In this document: positions 43,988 to 51,813 of the stretch, in pieces
Layout of the letters: each line of letters starts with the position of its first letter
How positions within the stretch are numbered: position 1 is the stretch's first letter
DNA from: Candidatus Zixiibacteriota bacterium
Lineage (GTDB): Bacteria > Desulfobacterota > Binatia > UBA9968
DNA: 64,000 nt
Reading direction: 5' to 3'
NCBI GenBank assembly: GCA_035574315.1
Contig: DATLYW010000048.1
Coordinates: 340,654-404,653, forward strand
Translations under genes and position numbers: made by a program
The notes under the pieces: generated by a model
The model's database searches: none
Seen by the model: the letters and a program-made list of their open reading frames with translations, nothing else
Told to the model about the DNA's origin: nothing

Positions 43988-45229
43988 CTAAAACAACAGC
44001 ACTTCCACTTCGTCCCCCTGCTCCAATCCTTCGCTCTGCAAGTCGATTCGGATCATGCCGTCGGCCTTGACCAGCGTGAAGATCGCCCCCGACTTGCCCG
44101 GCAGCGGCGTGGCCAGCCATCGCTCGCCGTCGCGCTCGAGCGTGACGCGGACGTAGTCCTCGCGCCCCGCCTGCGAGGCGACGTTAGTCTTGAGGATCGC
44201 GCGCACGGAGTTCTTCGGCCGCTCGATGGCGGCGATGCTTTCGCCGCCGAGCCGGCGGATGAGCGGCGCGGCGAAAAGATCGAAGATGACCAGAGCGGAG
44301 ACGGGATAGCCCGGCAGCCCGACGATCGGCTTGCCGCAGGCGCGCGCGAAGATCGTGGGCTTCCCCGGAGCCACCGAGATGCCGTGAAAGACGAACTCCG
44401 ACCGCGGAAACGAGAGGATCGTCTCCAGGGTGATGTCCTTGGCGCCCATCGAGCTCCCGCCCGAGAGCAGCACCAGGTCGGCCCATTCGAGCGCCTCGCC
44501 GATCGCGCGCCCGAGCTCCCGCTTGTCGTCCTGCACGACCCCCCAGTCCCGCAGCTCGCCTCCCGCTTCCTCGATCATGGCGCCCAGCGAATGCTGGTTG
44601 ATGTTGCGCACCTGTCCGGGGCCGGGCTCCACGTCCGCTTCGACGATCTCGTCGCCGGTGGAGATCAGCCCCACGCGAGGCTTTCCGTAGACGGGCACCG
44701 ACGAGACGCCGATGCCGGTCAGCGCGCCGAGATCGTGCGCCCGCAGACGCTTTCCCCTGGGAAAGACGGGGTCTCCCTTCTTTATATCGTCGCCGACCCG
44801 GATGACGTTCTGCCAGGGCGAAACCCCTCGATGGATCTCGACGAGACCGCCTTCGGTCTCTTCGGTGTACTCCACCATCACCACAGCGTCGCTTCCGGGC
44901 GGCATCATGCCGCCGGTCGAGATGCGCATCGCCTCGCCGGCGCCGAGCGGTTGCGTGGCCTCCTTGCCCATCTCGACCACTCCGGCAAGCTTCAGATAAG
45001 CCGGCAGGCTCTGGCTCGCTCCGAACGTGTCCCTGGCCCGCACGGCGTATCCGTCCATCGCCGCGCGGTGGAAGTGCGGCAAGTCGACCCGCGAACAGAG
45101 ATCCTCGGCCAGGACGCGACCGCGCGCCTTGACCGTGGAAACGGTCTCGGCCGAGGTCACCGGGGAGACCTCCAGCAACAGCCGCAGCGCTTCCCTGGGT
45201 GGAACCACCTTGAAGAACGCCCGTGCCAT
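43988..45229 (-). CDS. moeA: MoeA-type molybdopterin molybdenumtransferase
   Basis: The 413-residue protein has the MoeA domains in order. DLPHFHRAAMDGYAVRARDT near the N-terminus is followed by GKPRVGLISTGDEIV and SGGSSMGAKDITLET for molybdopterin and metal insertion, then GLPGYPVSALVIFDL and the C-terminal beta barrel. It inserts Mo (or W) into adenylated molybdopterin. Two MoeA-type proteins side by side, one with a PBP fusion, recall the separate Mo and W insertion enzymes of W-using anaerobes. The nearby aldehyde oxidoreductase fits such use. Confidence 0.93.
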   Translation of the reverse strand: MARAFFKVVPPREALRLLLEVSPVTSAETVSTVKARGRVLAEDLCSRVDLPHFHRAAMDGYAVRARDTFGASQSLPAYLKLAGVVEMGKEATQPLGAGEAMRISTGGMMPPGSDAVVMVEYTEETEGGLVEIHRGVSPWQNVIRVGDDIKKGDPVFPRGKRLRAHDLGALTGIGVSSVPVYGKPRVGLISTGDEIVEADVEPGPGQVRNINQHSLGAMIEEAGGELRDWGVVQDDKRELGRAIGEALEWADLVLLSGGSSMGAKDITLETILSFPRSEFVFHGISVAPGKPTIFARACGKPIVGLPGYPVSALVIFDLFAAPLIRRLGGESIAAIERPKNSVRAILKTNVASQAGREDYVRVTLERDGERWLATPLPGKSGAIFTLVKADGMIRIDLQSEGLEQGDEVEVLLF

Positions 45230-45293
45230 AACGCGCCCTACGCGGGGATGATAGGCGGAAGCCGCGGCGGAAGCAACGGCGCGGGGCAGCCGC

Positions 45294-45323
45294 TTGACAG
45301 CGCCCCGGGTCCGGGAAGAGAAT
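45294..45323 (+). promoter_or_regulatory. Promoter-like element for the VOC gene
   Basis: TTGACA (45294-45299) is followed after 18 bases by GAGAAT (45318-45323). The VOC gene starts at 45347 behind GGAGGAGGGCTT, so a leader of about 17 bases is expected. The region is also the upstream part of the divergent moeA gene. Confidence 0.4.
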
Positions 45324-45346
45324 CACGCGCCGGCGGAGGAGGGCTT

Positions 45347-45772
45347 ATGAAGCTCACCAAGGTCTACCACCTGGGAATCCCCGTGGACGATCTCGACCGG
45401 GCGCGCGACTTCTACACGCGAATCCTCGGGATGGAATATCTGGGCCGGGTCGGTGGCAATCCGGACAACCCCGACGCGCTGCCGATCCACGGTCGGGTCC
45501 AAAGGCTCGACCGCCTGCGCTGCGGCGCGGACACCGTCGTTCTCTTCGAGCGCCCTCGCCCCATCGGGAGGGACGCCCTCGACGAGGACGGCATCGCGCA
45601 CCACGCTTTCGACATGCCCTGGGAAGATTACGACGAGGCGCTGCGCACGGCCAAAGAGCTGGGCAGGTACCACCGCAGCGTCGATCGCGCCAGCGGCAAG
45701 ACCATTTACATGTTCGACAGTGAGGGGAACTACCTCGAGCTTCATTTTCCGGCGCCCGTGGAAGGCCGGTAG
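45347..45772 (+). CDS. VOC/glyoxalase-family metalloprotein
   Basis: The 141-residue vicinal-oxygen-chelate protein has two beta-alpha-beta-beta-beta modules. The first metal His is in KVYHLGIPVDDLDRARDFY, the second in GIAHHAFDMPWED, and the Glu near the C-terminus in EGNYLELHFP. The family covers glyoxalase I, extradiol dioxygenases and fosfomycin-resistance enzymes. A role in handling reactive aldehydes would suit the island, but it is a guess. GGAGGAGG before the ATG is a strong ribosome site. Confidence 0.88.
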   Translation: MKLTKVYHLGIPVDDLDRARDFYTRILGMEYLGRVGGNPDNPDALPIHGRVQRLDRLRCGADTVVLFERPRPIGRDALDEDGIAHHAFDMPWEDYDEALRTAKELGRYHRSVDRASGKTIYMFDSEGNYLELHFPAPVEGR

Positions 45773-45822
45773 AGGATCGAGCCCGTCGCGGCGTGCGGGA
45801 AACAGCGCCTGTCGGAGGATCG

Positions 45823-46851
45823 ATGTCCGCGTCGGTCAGGACGACACTACGAGCGGCCCCGGCGCTTAGCCGGCTGCCCGGAGCCGCGCTCGCCGCCTTT
45901 TTGCTCTTTTGCTGCTCCCTCTCTCGCCCGCCGGATGCGCCCGCCGAGCTGCTTCGCGTCGCGCTGTCGACCAAGGACTTCGGCTACCTTCCTCTCTTTG
46001 CCGGCATTCGCTCCGGCCTGTTCGCGCGCGAAAACCTCGAAATCCAGTGGATTCAGGTCAGCTCCAACGCCGTGGTCGCCGCGCTGATGGCCGGCGAGAT
46101 CGACGTCGCCGGGATCGCGGGCTCCGCGATGCGCGCCGCGGCCAGGGGTGCACCGCTCAAGGCCAATTTTTTTCCTTACGAGAAGTCGTTGTTCGTCTTC
46201 ATGGGCGCCCCGGGAATTAAGCGGGTAGCGGACCTCAGGGGAAAAATCGTCGGCACCACGGGCCCCGGCGCCACCACCGAGATCGCCGCCGCCATGGTCC
46301 TGCAGCATCACGGTCTCGATCCGAAAAGGGACGTGACCTTCATGGTCGTGGGCGGCGCCAGAACCTCCATCGCCGCCATGCGCAGCGGCGTCATCCATGC
46401 GCGCGCCTTCAATCCCGACGCCGCCTACGTTCTGAAGAAGCAGGGTTTCACCGAGCTGGCGCTTCTGGCCGATATGGGCCCCTGGCCCTGGGCTGGCTAT
46501 TCCACCTCGGACGCCCACCTCGCCAACCGCCGCGACAAGCTCAAGCGCTGGACGCGCGCGATGGTGCAAAGCCTGCAGCTCATGCTCGAGCGCCCCGAAG
46601 AGATCTACCGGATCGCCGAGGCGGAGTTCGGCCACCCTCGCGACGTCACCGAGGCCGCGGCCAATGTCTGTATCAGGGCGATCGACGCGCGCCGTCCCGG
46701 GCTGGCCGACGACGAGGCGCTACGGCACAACGTCGAGCTCACGATCACCCGCCCGCTCAAGCTCGCAGCGGCCCCGCCGCTGAGCCAGCTCGTCGATTTT
46801 TCCCTGCTGCGCGAGGTGCACCAGGAGCTCTTATCGGGCGGCAGGCGATGA
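45823..46851 (+). CDS. NMT1/TauA-type ABC substrate-binding protein (orphan)
   Basis: The 342-residue protein has an N-terminal secretion signal (ALAAFLLFCCSLSRP), perhaps a lipoprotein with Cys in FCCS. The binding-protein fold has LSTKDFGYLPLFAGIRSGLF, VSSNAVVAALMAGEIDVAG, GTTGPGATTEIAAAMVLQ and MRSGVIHARAFNP. It is in the NMT1/SsuA family that binds nitrogen or sulfur compounds. GGAGGATCG precedes the ATG at 45823; longer starts lack a ribosome site. No permease or ATPase is nearby, so it may serve a distant transporter or a regulator. Confidence 0.88.
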   Translation: MSASVRTTLRAAPALSRLPGAALAAFLLFCCSLSRPPDAPAELLRVALSTKDFGYLPLFAGIRSGLFARENLEIQWIQVSSNAVVAALMAGEIDVAGIAGSAMRAAARGAPLKANFFPYEKSLFVFMGAPGIKRVADLRGKIVGTTGPGATTEIAAAMVLQHHGLDPKRDVTFMVVGGARTSIAAMRSGVIHARAFNPDAAYVLKKQGFTELALLADMGPWPWAGYSTSDAHLANRRDKLKRWTRAMVQSLQLMLERPEEIYRIAEAEFGHPRDVTEAAANVCIRAIDARRPGLADDEALRHNVELTITRPLKLAAAPPLSQLVDFSLLREVHQELLSGGRR

Positions 46852-46877
46852 GGAGCCGGCCGCGCAATTCGCCTCGG

Positions 46878-46905
46878 TTGACGGGGGTAAAACGGAAGTG
46901 ATAAA
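46878..46905 (+). promoter_or_regulatory. Promoter-like element and leader before the Fe-S protein gene
   Basis: TTGACG (46878-46883) and GATAAA (46900-46905) are 16 bases apart. Downstream, the ~110-base leader (46912-47024) contains a hairpin (CGGC-A-GGT-GGGC-ACC-C-GCCG, about 46920-46939) and two GGGACTTCG units of the dispersed repeat family. No riboswitch class is recognised. Confidence 0.4.
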
Positions 46906-47024
46906 CGACCCTTGCTTGGTCGGCAGGTGGGCACCCGCCGGAAGGGAACCGGGACTTCGCGCTCGGCGTAAGATCGGAAGCGGGGACTTCGAAACCGGGA
47001 ACTATCAATAAACGGGGACGCGCC

Positions 47025-47903
47025 ATGGCTGCCAGCGGGACCGAAGCCCTCGCACGGCAATACGGCACTCTCGTTCCGACCGGCCGTCTCGCGGACGGAA
47101 AGCCGAGGAGCATCCTGTTCGACGCCACCAGGTGCATCGGTTGCCGCCATTGCGTCCAGGCCTGCAAGGACTGGAACGAGCACGACCGCACCAGCCCTTA
47201 CGCGATTTCCGCGACCAACTGGATAACGATCGAGCCGCCGGTCCTCGAAGGGCTTTCGCCGCTCTGGGCGCGCAACAGCTGCATGCACTGCGACTACCCC
47301 GCCTGCGCCGCGATCTGCCCCGTCGAAGCGATCACCAAGTACGAGGAAGGTCCGGTGGTGATCGACGGCGGAAAATGTATCGGCTGCGACTATTGCATCC
47401 ACGCCTGCCCGTGGGGCGTCATCGCCAGGGACGACCTCACCGGCAAGGCCGCCAAGTGCACGATGTGCAGCGACCGGATCGGCCGAGACGAGCAGCCGTT
47501 TTGCGTCCAGGCCTGCCCTGCGGGCGCGCTCGACTTCGGCGCAAGCGAGGAAATCTCCCGCAAAGCGAGCGAGCGGGCCGGCGAAGTAGGCGGCTACGTT
47601 TACGGGGATCGGGAAGCCGGCGGCGGGCGGGCTCTCTACGTGCTCAAGGAAAAAAAGGAGAGCTACGGCGTGCGCGGGATCGGGCCGGAAAGATTTCCGC
47701 GGCACAACGTCCCGCTCGGCCTCATGCTCAAGGATCTCCTGACGCCCCGCTGCGGCATCGCCGGCAAGCTCAGGGCGCTTTACCTGGCGGCCGTTCATCC
47801 CGGGCGTCTGATCTACCGCTATTTGCCGAGGCTCTTTCCCGCCGCCGACGGACGCCCGAGCGAGGATGAGCCGGAGACCGCCCGGAGGAGCGCGAGCCCA
47901 TGA
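47025..47903 (+). CDS. Four-cluster Fe-S electron-transfer subunit (DmsB/HybA-type)
   Basis: The 292-residue protein has four Cys clusters in the order of DMSO-reductase B or formate-dehydrogenase beta proteins. These are RCIGCRHCVQAC, CMHCDYPACAAICPVEA, KCIGCDYCIHACPWG and CTMCSDRIG with CVQACPAGAL. It should carry electrons between a molybdo/tungstoenzyme and a quinone- or hydrogenase-linked partner. The gene starts an operon (4-base overlap with the aldolase) that leads to the aldehyde oxidoreductase at 49866, the likely partner. No membrane anchor is visible, although the C-terminus LRALYLAAVHPGRLIYRYL is hydrophobic. Confidence 0.9.
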   Translation: MAASGTEALARQYGTLVPTGRLADGKPRSILFDATRCIGCRHCVQACKDWNEHDRTSPYAISATNWITIEPPVLEGLSPLWARNSCMHCDYPACAAICPVEAITKYEEGPVVIDGGKCIGCDYCIHACPWGVIARDDLTGKAAKCTMCSDRIGRDEQPFCVQACPAGALDFGASEEISRKASERAGEVGGYVYGDREAGGGRALYVLKEKKESYGVRGIGPERFPRHNVPLGLMLKDLLTPRCGIAGKLRALYLAAVHPGRLIYRYLPRLFPAADGRPSEDEPETARRSASP

Positions 47904-48628
47904 AAACGGAAAACGACCTGCGCGAAGAGCTGGCGACCTGCGCGCGCATCTTCGCAATGCAGGGGCTGATCGGCCTTTTCGGCCACGTGAGCGTTTACCA
48001 GCCCGAAACGAAACGGATCTTCATCACACCCGGCATGGGCTCCGACAAGGGCAGGCTGCGCGCGCAGGAGATGATCCCGATCGACCTGCAGGGCAATCCG
48101 ACCGAGGGGAGCGAACGCCCTCCGGTCGAGTGGCCGATCCACACAGCGCTGCACCGCTCACGCGCCGACGCCGTTGCGGTCGCGCACCTCCACACGCCCT
48201 ACGCGACGCTGTTCGCCATCGCCCGGCGCCCTTTCCAGCCGGTGACGCTGCAGGGAGCGATCTTCGGCGACGGCGTACCGCTTTATTCCGAGGCCCACCT
48301 GATCACGACGCCGGCCCGGGCCGACGGTCTCCTCAAGGTGATGGGCGAAAAGCGCGCGGTCCTGCTGCGCGCTCACGGGATCGTGGTCGCAGGCAGGAAT
48401 CTTCCCGAGGTGCTCTTTGCTTCCCTCGTTCTCGAGGACGACGCCAAAAAAACGATGCAGGCGGCGGCGCTGGGCGAGGTCGGGACGGTCAGCCCGGGGG
48501 AATGTCGCGCGTTCGGCGCCGAGATCGCGCTGGAGCGCCGGGCGCAGAGAGCCTGGACCTACTTTCGCAGCCTGGAGAGCCGTTGGGATCGCCAGCCCGG
48601 CACCGGACGGGTGGACTTGTTTCCGTGA
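47900..48628 (+). CDS. Class II aldolase/adducin-family protein
   Basis: The 242-residue protein has zinc ligands in AVAHLHTPYATLFAI and LLRAHGIVVAG, and GLIGLFGHVSVY and ITPGMGSDKGRL in the N-terminal half, as in fuculose-1-phosphate aldolase and related decarboxylases. It splits or rearranges hydroxy-keto compounds, giving an aldehyde that could be the substrate for the neighbouring aldehyde oxidoreductase (inference). The start overlaps the Fe-S gene by 4 bases. A 94-base gap with a palindromic repeat follows. Confidence 0.88.
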   Translation: MKTENDLREELATCARIFAMQGLIGLFGHVSVYQPETKRIFITPGMGSDKGRLRAQEMIPIDLQGNPTEGSERPPVEWPIHTALHRSRADAVAVAHLHTPYATLFAIARRPFQPVTLQGAIFGDGVPLYSEAHLITTPARADGLLKVMGEKRAVLLRAHGIVVAGRNLPEVLFASLVLEDDAKKTMQAAALGEVGTVSPGECRAFGAEIALERRAQRAWTYFRSLESRWDRQPGTGRVDLFP

Positions 48629-48673
48629 TCAAAGAATCGTTCAAGCCGCTCGACTGCTGCGCTCCGTTCAGAC

Positions 48674-48709
48674 GGTTCCAATTGTCGGGCAGGTTCAGCG
48701 TTTGGAACC
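48674..48709. repeat. Inverted repeat between aldolase and BNR genes
   Basis: Perfect 7-bp arms GGTTCCA (48674-48680) and TGGAACC (48703-48709) lie in a stretch of short TTCA/GTTC units before the BNR gene at 48723. A related unit family appears at 49784-49816 after that gene, so the BNR gene is flanked by them. Confidence 0.4.
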
Positions 48710-48722
48710 AGGGAGAGCTGTC

Positions 48723-49778
48723 ATGAGCCAGGGGGTCCGTCTGTACGCCGGCACCCAGCAAGGCCTGATCGTCTGCCGCCCGAAGAAGGGCGGCTGGGAA
48801 AAGGTGTCCCGAGCGTTCGAGGACGCCATCATCGACTCGATCTCCGGCTGCCGCGCCAGGCCCGAGCGAGTCTACGCAGGGGTTGCCCACGACGGCCTCT
48901 ATCGCACCTCGGACGGCGGCCGGAGCTGGAGCAAGGTCCTCGACGGCGACATCCGCGCGGTCACCGTCGACCCGGCCGACGACGCCGTCGTGTACGCCGG
49001 CGTGGAGCCGGTTGCGCTCTTCCGCAGCGAGGACGGCGGCGATCGCTGGCGGGAGCTGAAAACTCTCAAGGACCTTCCGGAAGCGGTACGCAAGAACTGG
49101 TGGTTTCCACGGCCCCCGCACCTGGGACACGTCCGCCACATCTTCATTCATCCCGACGACGCCAAGGTCATTTATCTTTGCATCGAGCACGGCGGCGTCG
49201 TGCGGAGCTTCGATCGGGGCGAAACCTGGGAAGACGTGAGCCAGGGGATCGACTACCTCGATATTCACGCGATCGCGAACTTCCCCGGGAGCTTTGAGCG
49301 CTATTATCTGGCGAGCGCGCGCGGCTTCTTCACCAGCGCCGATCCGGCGCGGGGCTGGTCGAGGACGGAAGCGGGCCTCACCCGGAACTATTTCCACGAT
49401 TTTGTCTTTTTTCCGCCCGCGACGCCGGGCGAGCCGCCGGAGATGCTGCTCGCCGCCGCGGACGGTTCGCCGGGCGTCTGGCGGCGCGAGCAGCGAGGGG
49501 CGCGCGCCGCGCTCTTTCGGAGCGCCGACGGCGCGCGATCCTGGACGCGCGTGACGCGCGGGCTTGCGGAAAATCTCGACTCGATGGTCTGGGCCCTGGC
49601 CCGCCATCCCTTCGATCCGCGGGCGGTCTTTGCCGGGTTCGGCAATGTGGCGCGCGGGCACGCATCCGGTCCGGGCGGCGCCGGCGATCTCATGTTCAGC
49701 AGCGACGCCGGGGAAAGCTGGGAAAGGCTCGATATCGAGCTGCCCGCGGACCGCGTGCTCTGGGCGGCGGGGGAATGA
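48723..49778 (+). CDS. BNR/sialidase-like beta-propeller repeat protein
   Basis: The 351-residue protein has no signal peptide. It contains at least five repeats of the BNR type, for example LYRTSDGGRSWSKV, FRSEDGGDRWRE, VRSFDRGETWED, LFRSADGARSWTR and MFSSDAGESWERL. The pattern S-x-D-G-G-x-x-W is characteristic of BNR or photosynthesis-system-II stability-like propellers. It probably is a binding or scaffold protein, not a hydrolase, because the sialidase catalytic residues are not seen. It lies between the aldolase and the aldehyde oxidoreductase. The ribosome site is GGGAGAGCTGTC. Confidence 0.85.
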   Translation: MSQGVRLYAGTQQGLIVCRPKKGGWEKVSRAFEDAIIDSISGCRARPERVYAGVAHDGLYRTSDGGRSWSKVLDGDIRAVTVDPADDAVVYAGVEPVALFRSEDGGDRWRELKTLKDLPEAVRKNWWFPRPPHLGHVRHIFIHPDDAKVIYLCIEHGGVVRSFDRGETWEDVSQGIDYLDIHAIANFPGSFERYYLASARGFFTSADPARGWSRTEAGLTRNYFHDFVFFPPATPGEPPEMLLAAADGSPGVWRREQRGARAALFRSADGARSWTRVTRGLAENLDSMVWALARHPFDPRAVFAGFGNVARGHASGPGGAGDLMFSSDAGESWERLDIELPADRVLWAAGE

Positions 49779-49783
49779 AGCTG

Positions 49784-49816
49784 AACAGCTCGAGCTCTCG
49801 TCACGATTGAGCTGTT
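49784..49816. repeat. Inverted repeat between BNR and aldehyde oxidoreductase genes
   Basis: Arms AACAGCTC (49784-49791) and GAGCTGTT (49809-49816) form a perfect 8-bp stem, 9 of 10 if extended outward, with a 17-base loop. There is no T-run. Short TTGAACGG units follow (49841-49857). It is similar in style to the repeats around the neighbouring genes. Confidence 0.45.
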
Positions 49817-49865
49817 GAACCGCCGCGAGGCGATACGGTTTGAACGGCTTGAACGGTATTTCACC

Positions 49866-51770
49866 ATGAGCTCCGACTACTCCGGCTTTTTCCCGGCCGA
49901 GCGCCGCAGCCGCCTCCCCGGCGGCTACATGGGAAAGGTCCTGCGCGTCGACCTGACCTCGGGTGAATCGACCGCGTTGAATCTCCCCGAGGAGCCGTTG
50001 CTGCGCAAGTACTGGGGCGGGCAGCTGATGGCGGAGTACATTCTCATCCACGAGCTTCCGCCCGGCGTCGATCCCTACGATCCGCGCGCCGTCATCGTCG
50101 GCATGACCGGTCCGATCACCGGCACGGGTTTCACGCCCGGGGGAACCAAGATCTGCTTCGTCTACCTGAGCCCGGCGACGCGCTACACGCTCGGGCGCGG
50201 CGCCACCAGCGGCTACTTCGCGGTCGCGCTCAAGGGCGCCGGCTACGACGGCCTCATCCTGACCGGAGCAGCCTCGCGGCCGGTTTACCTCTACGTCGGC
50301 GAGGACAAGATCGAGCTGCGCGACGCCTCGCGCCTGTGGGGCAAGGGAACGCGCGAGACCGAGGACGCGATCCGCGCCGAGATCGGACGCCTGGACGCCC
50401 GCGTCGGCTCGATCGGGCCGGCGGGGGAGAACCTCGTCCGGGCCGCCATGCTGGTCAACGACTACAATCACACCGCCGCCCACGGACTCGGCGCCGTGAT
50501 GGGCTCCAAGAAGCTCAAGGCGATCGTCGCCTGGGGAACCCGGCGGCCCGTTCCCTTCGACAGGAGCGCGCTGATCGAGGCCGGCCTCAGATGGAAAAAA
50601 GCGCTCGCCCCGCGGACCACCACGGTGGAAAAACGGCTGACAAGCGTCGGCCATGGCGAAGACTGGGGCGCGATCACCAGGCTCAACTGGCGCAGCACGG
50701 TGATCACCGACGAGGCGCGCGGCCTCGACCGGAACCACGTCGTCTTGCGCCCGTGCTTCCAGTGCCCGCGGATGTGCCCGTGGGACGTCGAGATCGGCGA
50801 AGGACGCCACCTGGGAAAGATCGGCCGCTTCAACGCCGGCAGCGAGTGGATGGACACCTTTTACAACCTCGGCTTCAAGGGCAACGATGTCCTCTATCTC
50901 GCGGAGCGCATCAACGATCTCGGCATCGAATGCAGCCACTATGCCTGCGGCGCCGGGCTGGCTTTCGAGGCATGGGAAAAAGGCCTGCTCGGGCCGGACC
51001 GCACCGACGGCCTGAGGCTCGAATGGGGCGATCTGGAAGCGGCGGAAACCTTGCTCGAGCGCTGCGCCCGGCGCGAAGGCTGGCTCGGCAATTTGCTCGC
51101 CGACGGACCCAAGGACCTTGCGCTTGCCCTGGGGGGAGAAGCCCTGAAGTGGGTCGTTCACACCAAGGGGGGAACGCCGGCGCAGCACGAATGGCGCCCG
51201 CTGCTCAGCCAGATGCTCCGCGAGCTGGTTGCCAGCGGCGGGATGAAGCCGCAGGGAGCGGGCGGCCGCGAGCCGCCGCCGGATCTCGCCTATCGCGAAA
51301 AATGGGGACCGCTCGACCCGGCGAAGCCGGACGGCTGGGCGATCTCCCATCTGCGCACCGAGCAGTTCCGCCAGGCCTGCGGGATGATGGGCGGCTGCTG
51401 GTTCGCGCTCAACGACAAGGTGCCCGACGGGCTTCGGAGCATGGTGGATTCCCTCAACGCCACGACCGGCTGGGACGTGGACCTCGACGAGATGCTGGAG
51501 GCGGGCCTGAGAGCGATCGTTCTCCAGAGCCTGTTCGGCACGCAGCGCGGCTGGATCGCCGAGCACGATTGGCAGGACGTCGGCCCGCGCTTTCTCGAAC
51601 CGATCCCGGACGGCAAGTACCGCGGTTTCACCATCGCCCGGTGGCTCCCGCAGCTGATCCACGAGTACTACCGCTGCTCGGGGCGGCACGAGAAGACCGG
51701 CCGCCCGTTCATGGACACGCTGCAGCGGCTCGGGCTCGAAGAATTCGAGGAGTGGAGCCACCTCGATTGA
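49866..51770 (+). CDS. Tungsten-type aldehyde ferredoxin oxidoreductase family enzyme
   Basis: The 634-residue enzyme of the AOR family has N-terminal LPGGYMGKVLRVDLTSG and YWGGQLMAEYIL, then GATSGYFAVALKGAGYDGLILTG for cofactor binding. The [4Fe-4S] ligands CFQCPRMC lie at C297, C300 and C304, with a distal Cys pair in ACGMMGGCWF. It should oxidise an aldehyde to a carboxylic acid, passing electrons to ferredoxin or to the DmsB-type protein at 47025. The upstream MoeA fusion and second MoeA are candidates for W-cofactor supply. ATG 49866 starts the conserved part; no strong ribosome site is present. Confidence 0.9.
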   Translation: MSSDYSGFFPAERRSRLPGGYMGKVLRVDLTSGESTALNLPEEPLLRKYWGGQLMAEYILIHELPPGVDPYDPRAVIVGMTGPITGTGFTPGGTKICFVYLSPATRYTLGRGATSGYFAVALKGAGYDGLILTGAASRPVYLYVGEDKIELRDASRLWGKGTRETEDAIRAEIGRLDARVGSIGPAGENLVRAAMLVNDYNHTAAHGLGAVMGSKKLKAIVAWGTRRPVPFDRSALIEAGLRWKKALAPRTTTVEKRLTSVGHGEDWGAITRLNWRSTVITDEARGLDRNHVVLRPCFQCPRMCPWDVEIGEGRHLGKIGRFNAGSEWMDTFYNLGFKGNDVLYLAERINDLGIECSHYACGAGLAFEAWEKGLLGPDRTDGLRLEWGDLEAAETLLERCARREGWLGNLLADGPKDLALALGGEALKWVVHTKGGTPAQHEWRPLLSQMLRELVASGGMKPQGAGGREPPPDLAYREKWGPLDPAKPDGWAISHLRTEQFRQACGMMGGCWFALNDKVPDGLRSMVDSLNATTGWDVDLDEMLEAGLRAIVLQSLFGTQRGWIAEHDWQDVGPRFLEPIPDGKYRGFTIARWLPQLIHEYYRCSGRHEKTGRPFMDTLQRLGLEEFEEWSHLD

Positions 51771-51813
51771 GCGCAGTCCGAAAACAAGGGGGAATCCCCC
51801 GGAGGAGGTTCCG

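Noticed and set aside
49866..51770. AOR-family enzyme as BamB of class II benzoyl-CoA reductase
   Set aside because: Other Bam subunits are missing and the N-terminal sequence and Cys arrangement fit general AOR/WOR better. The DmsB-like neighbour is not enough.
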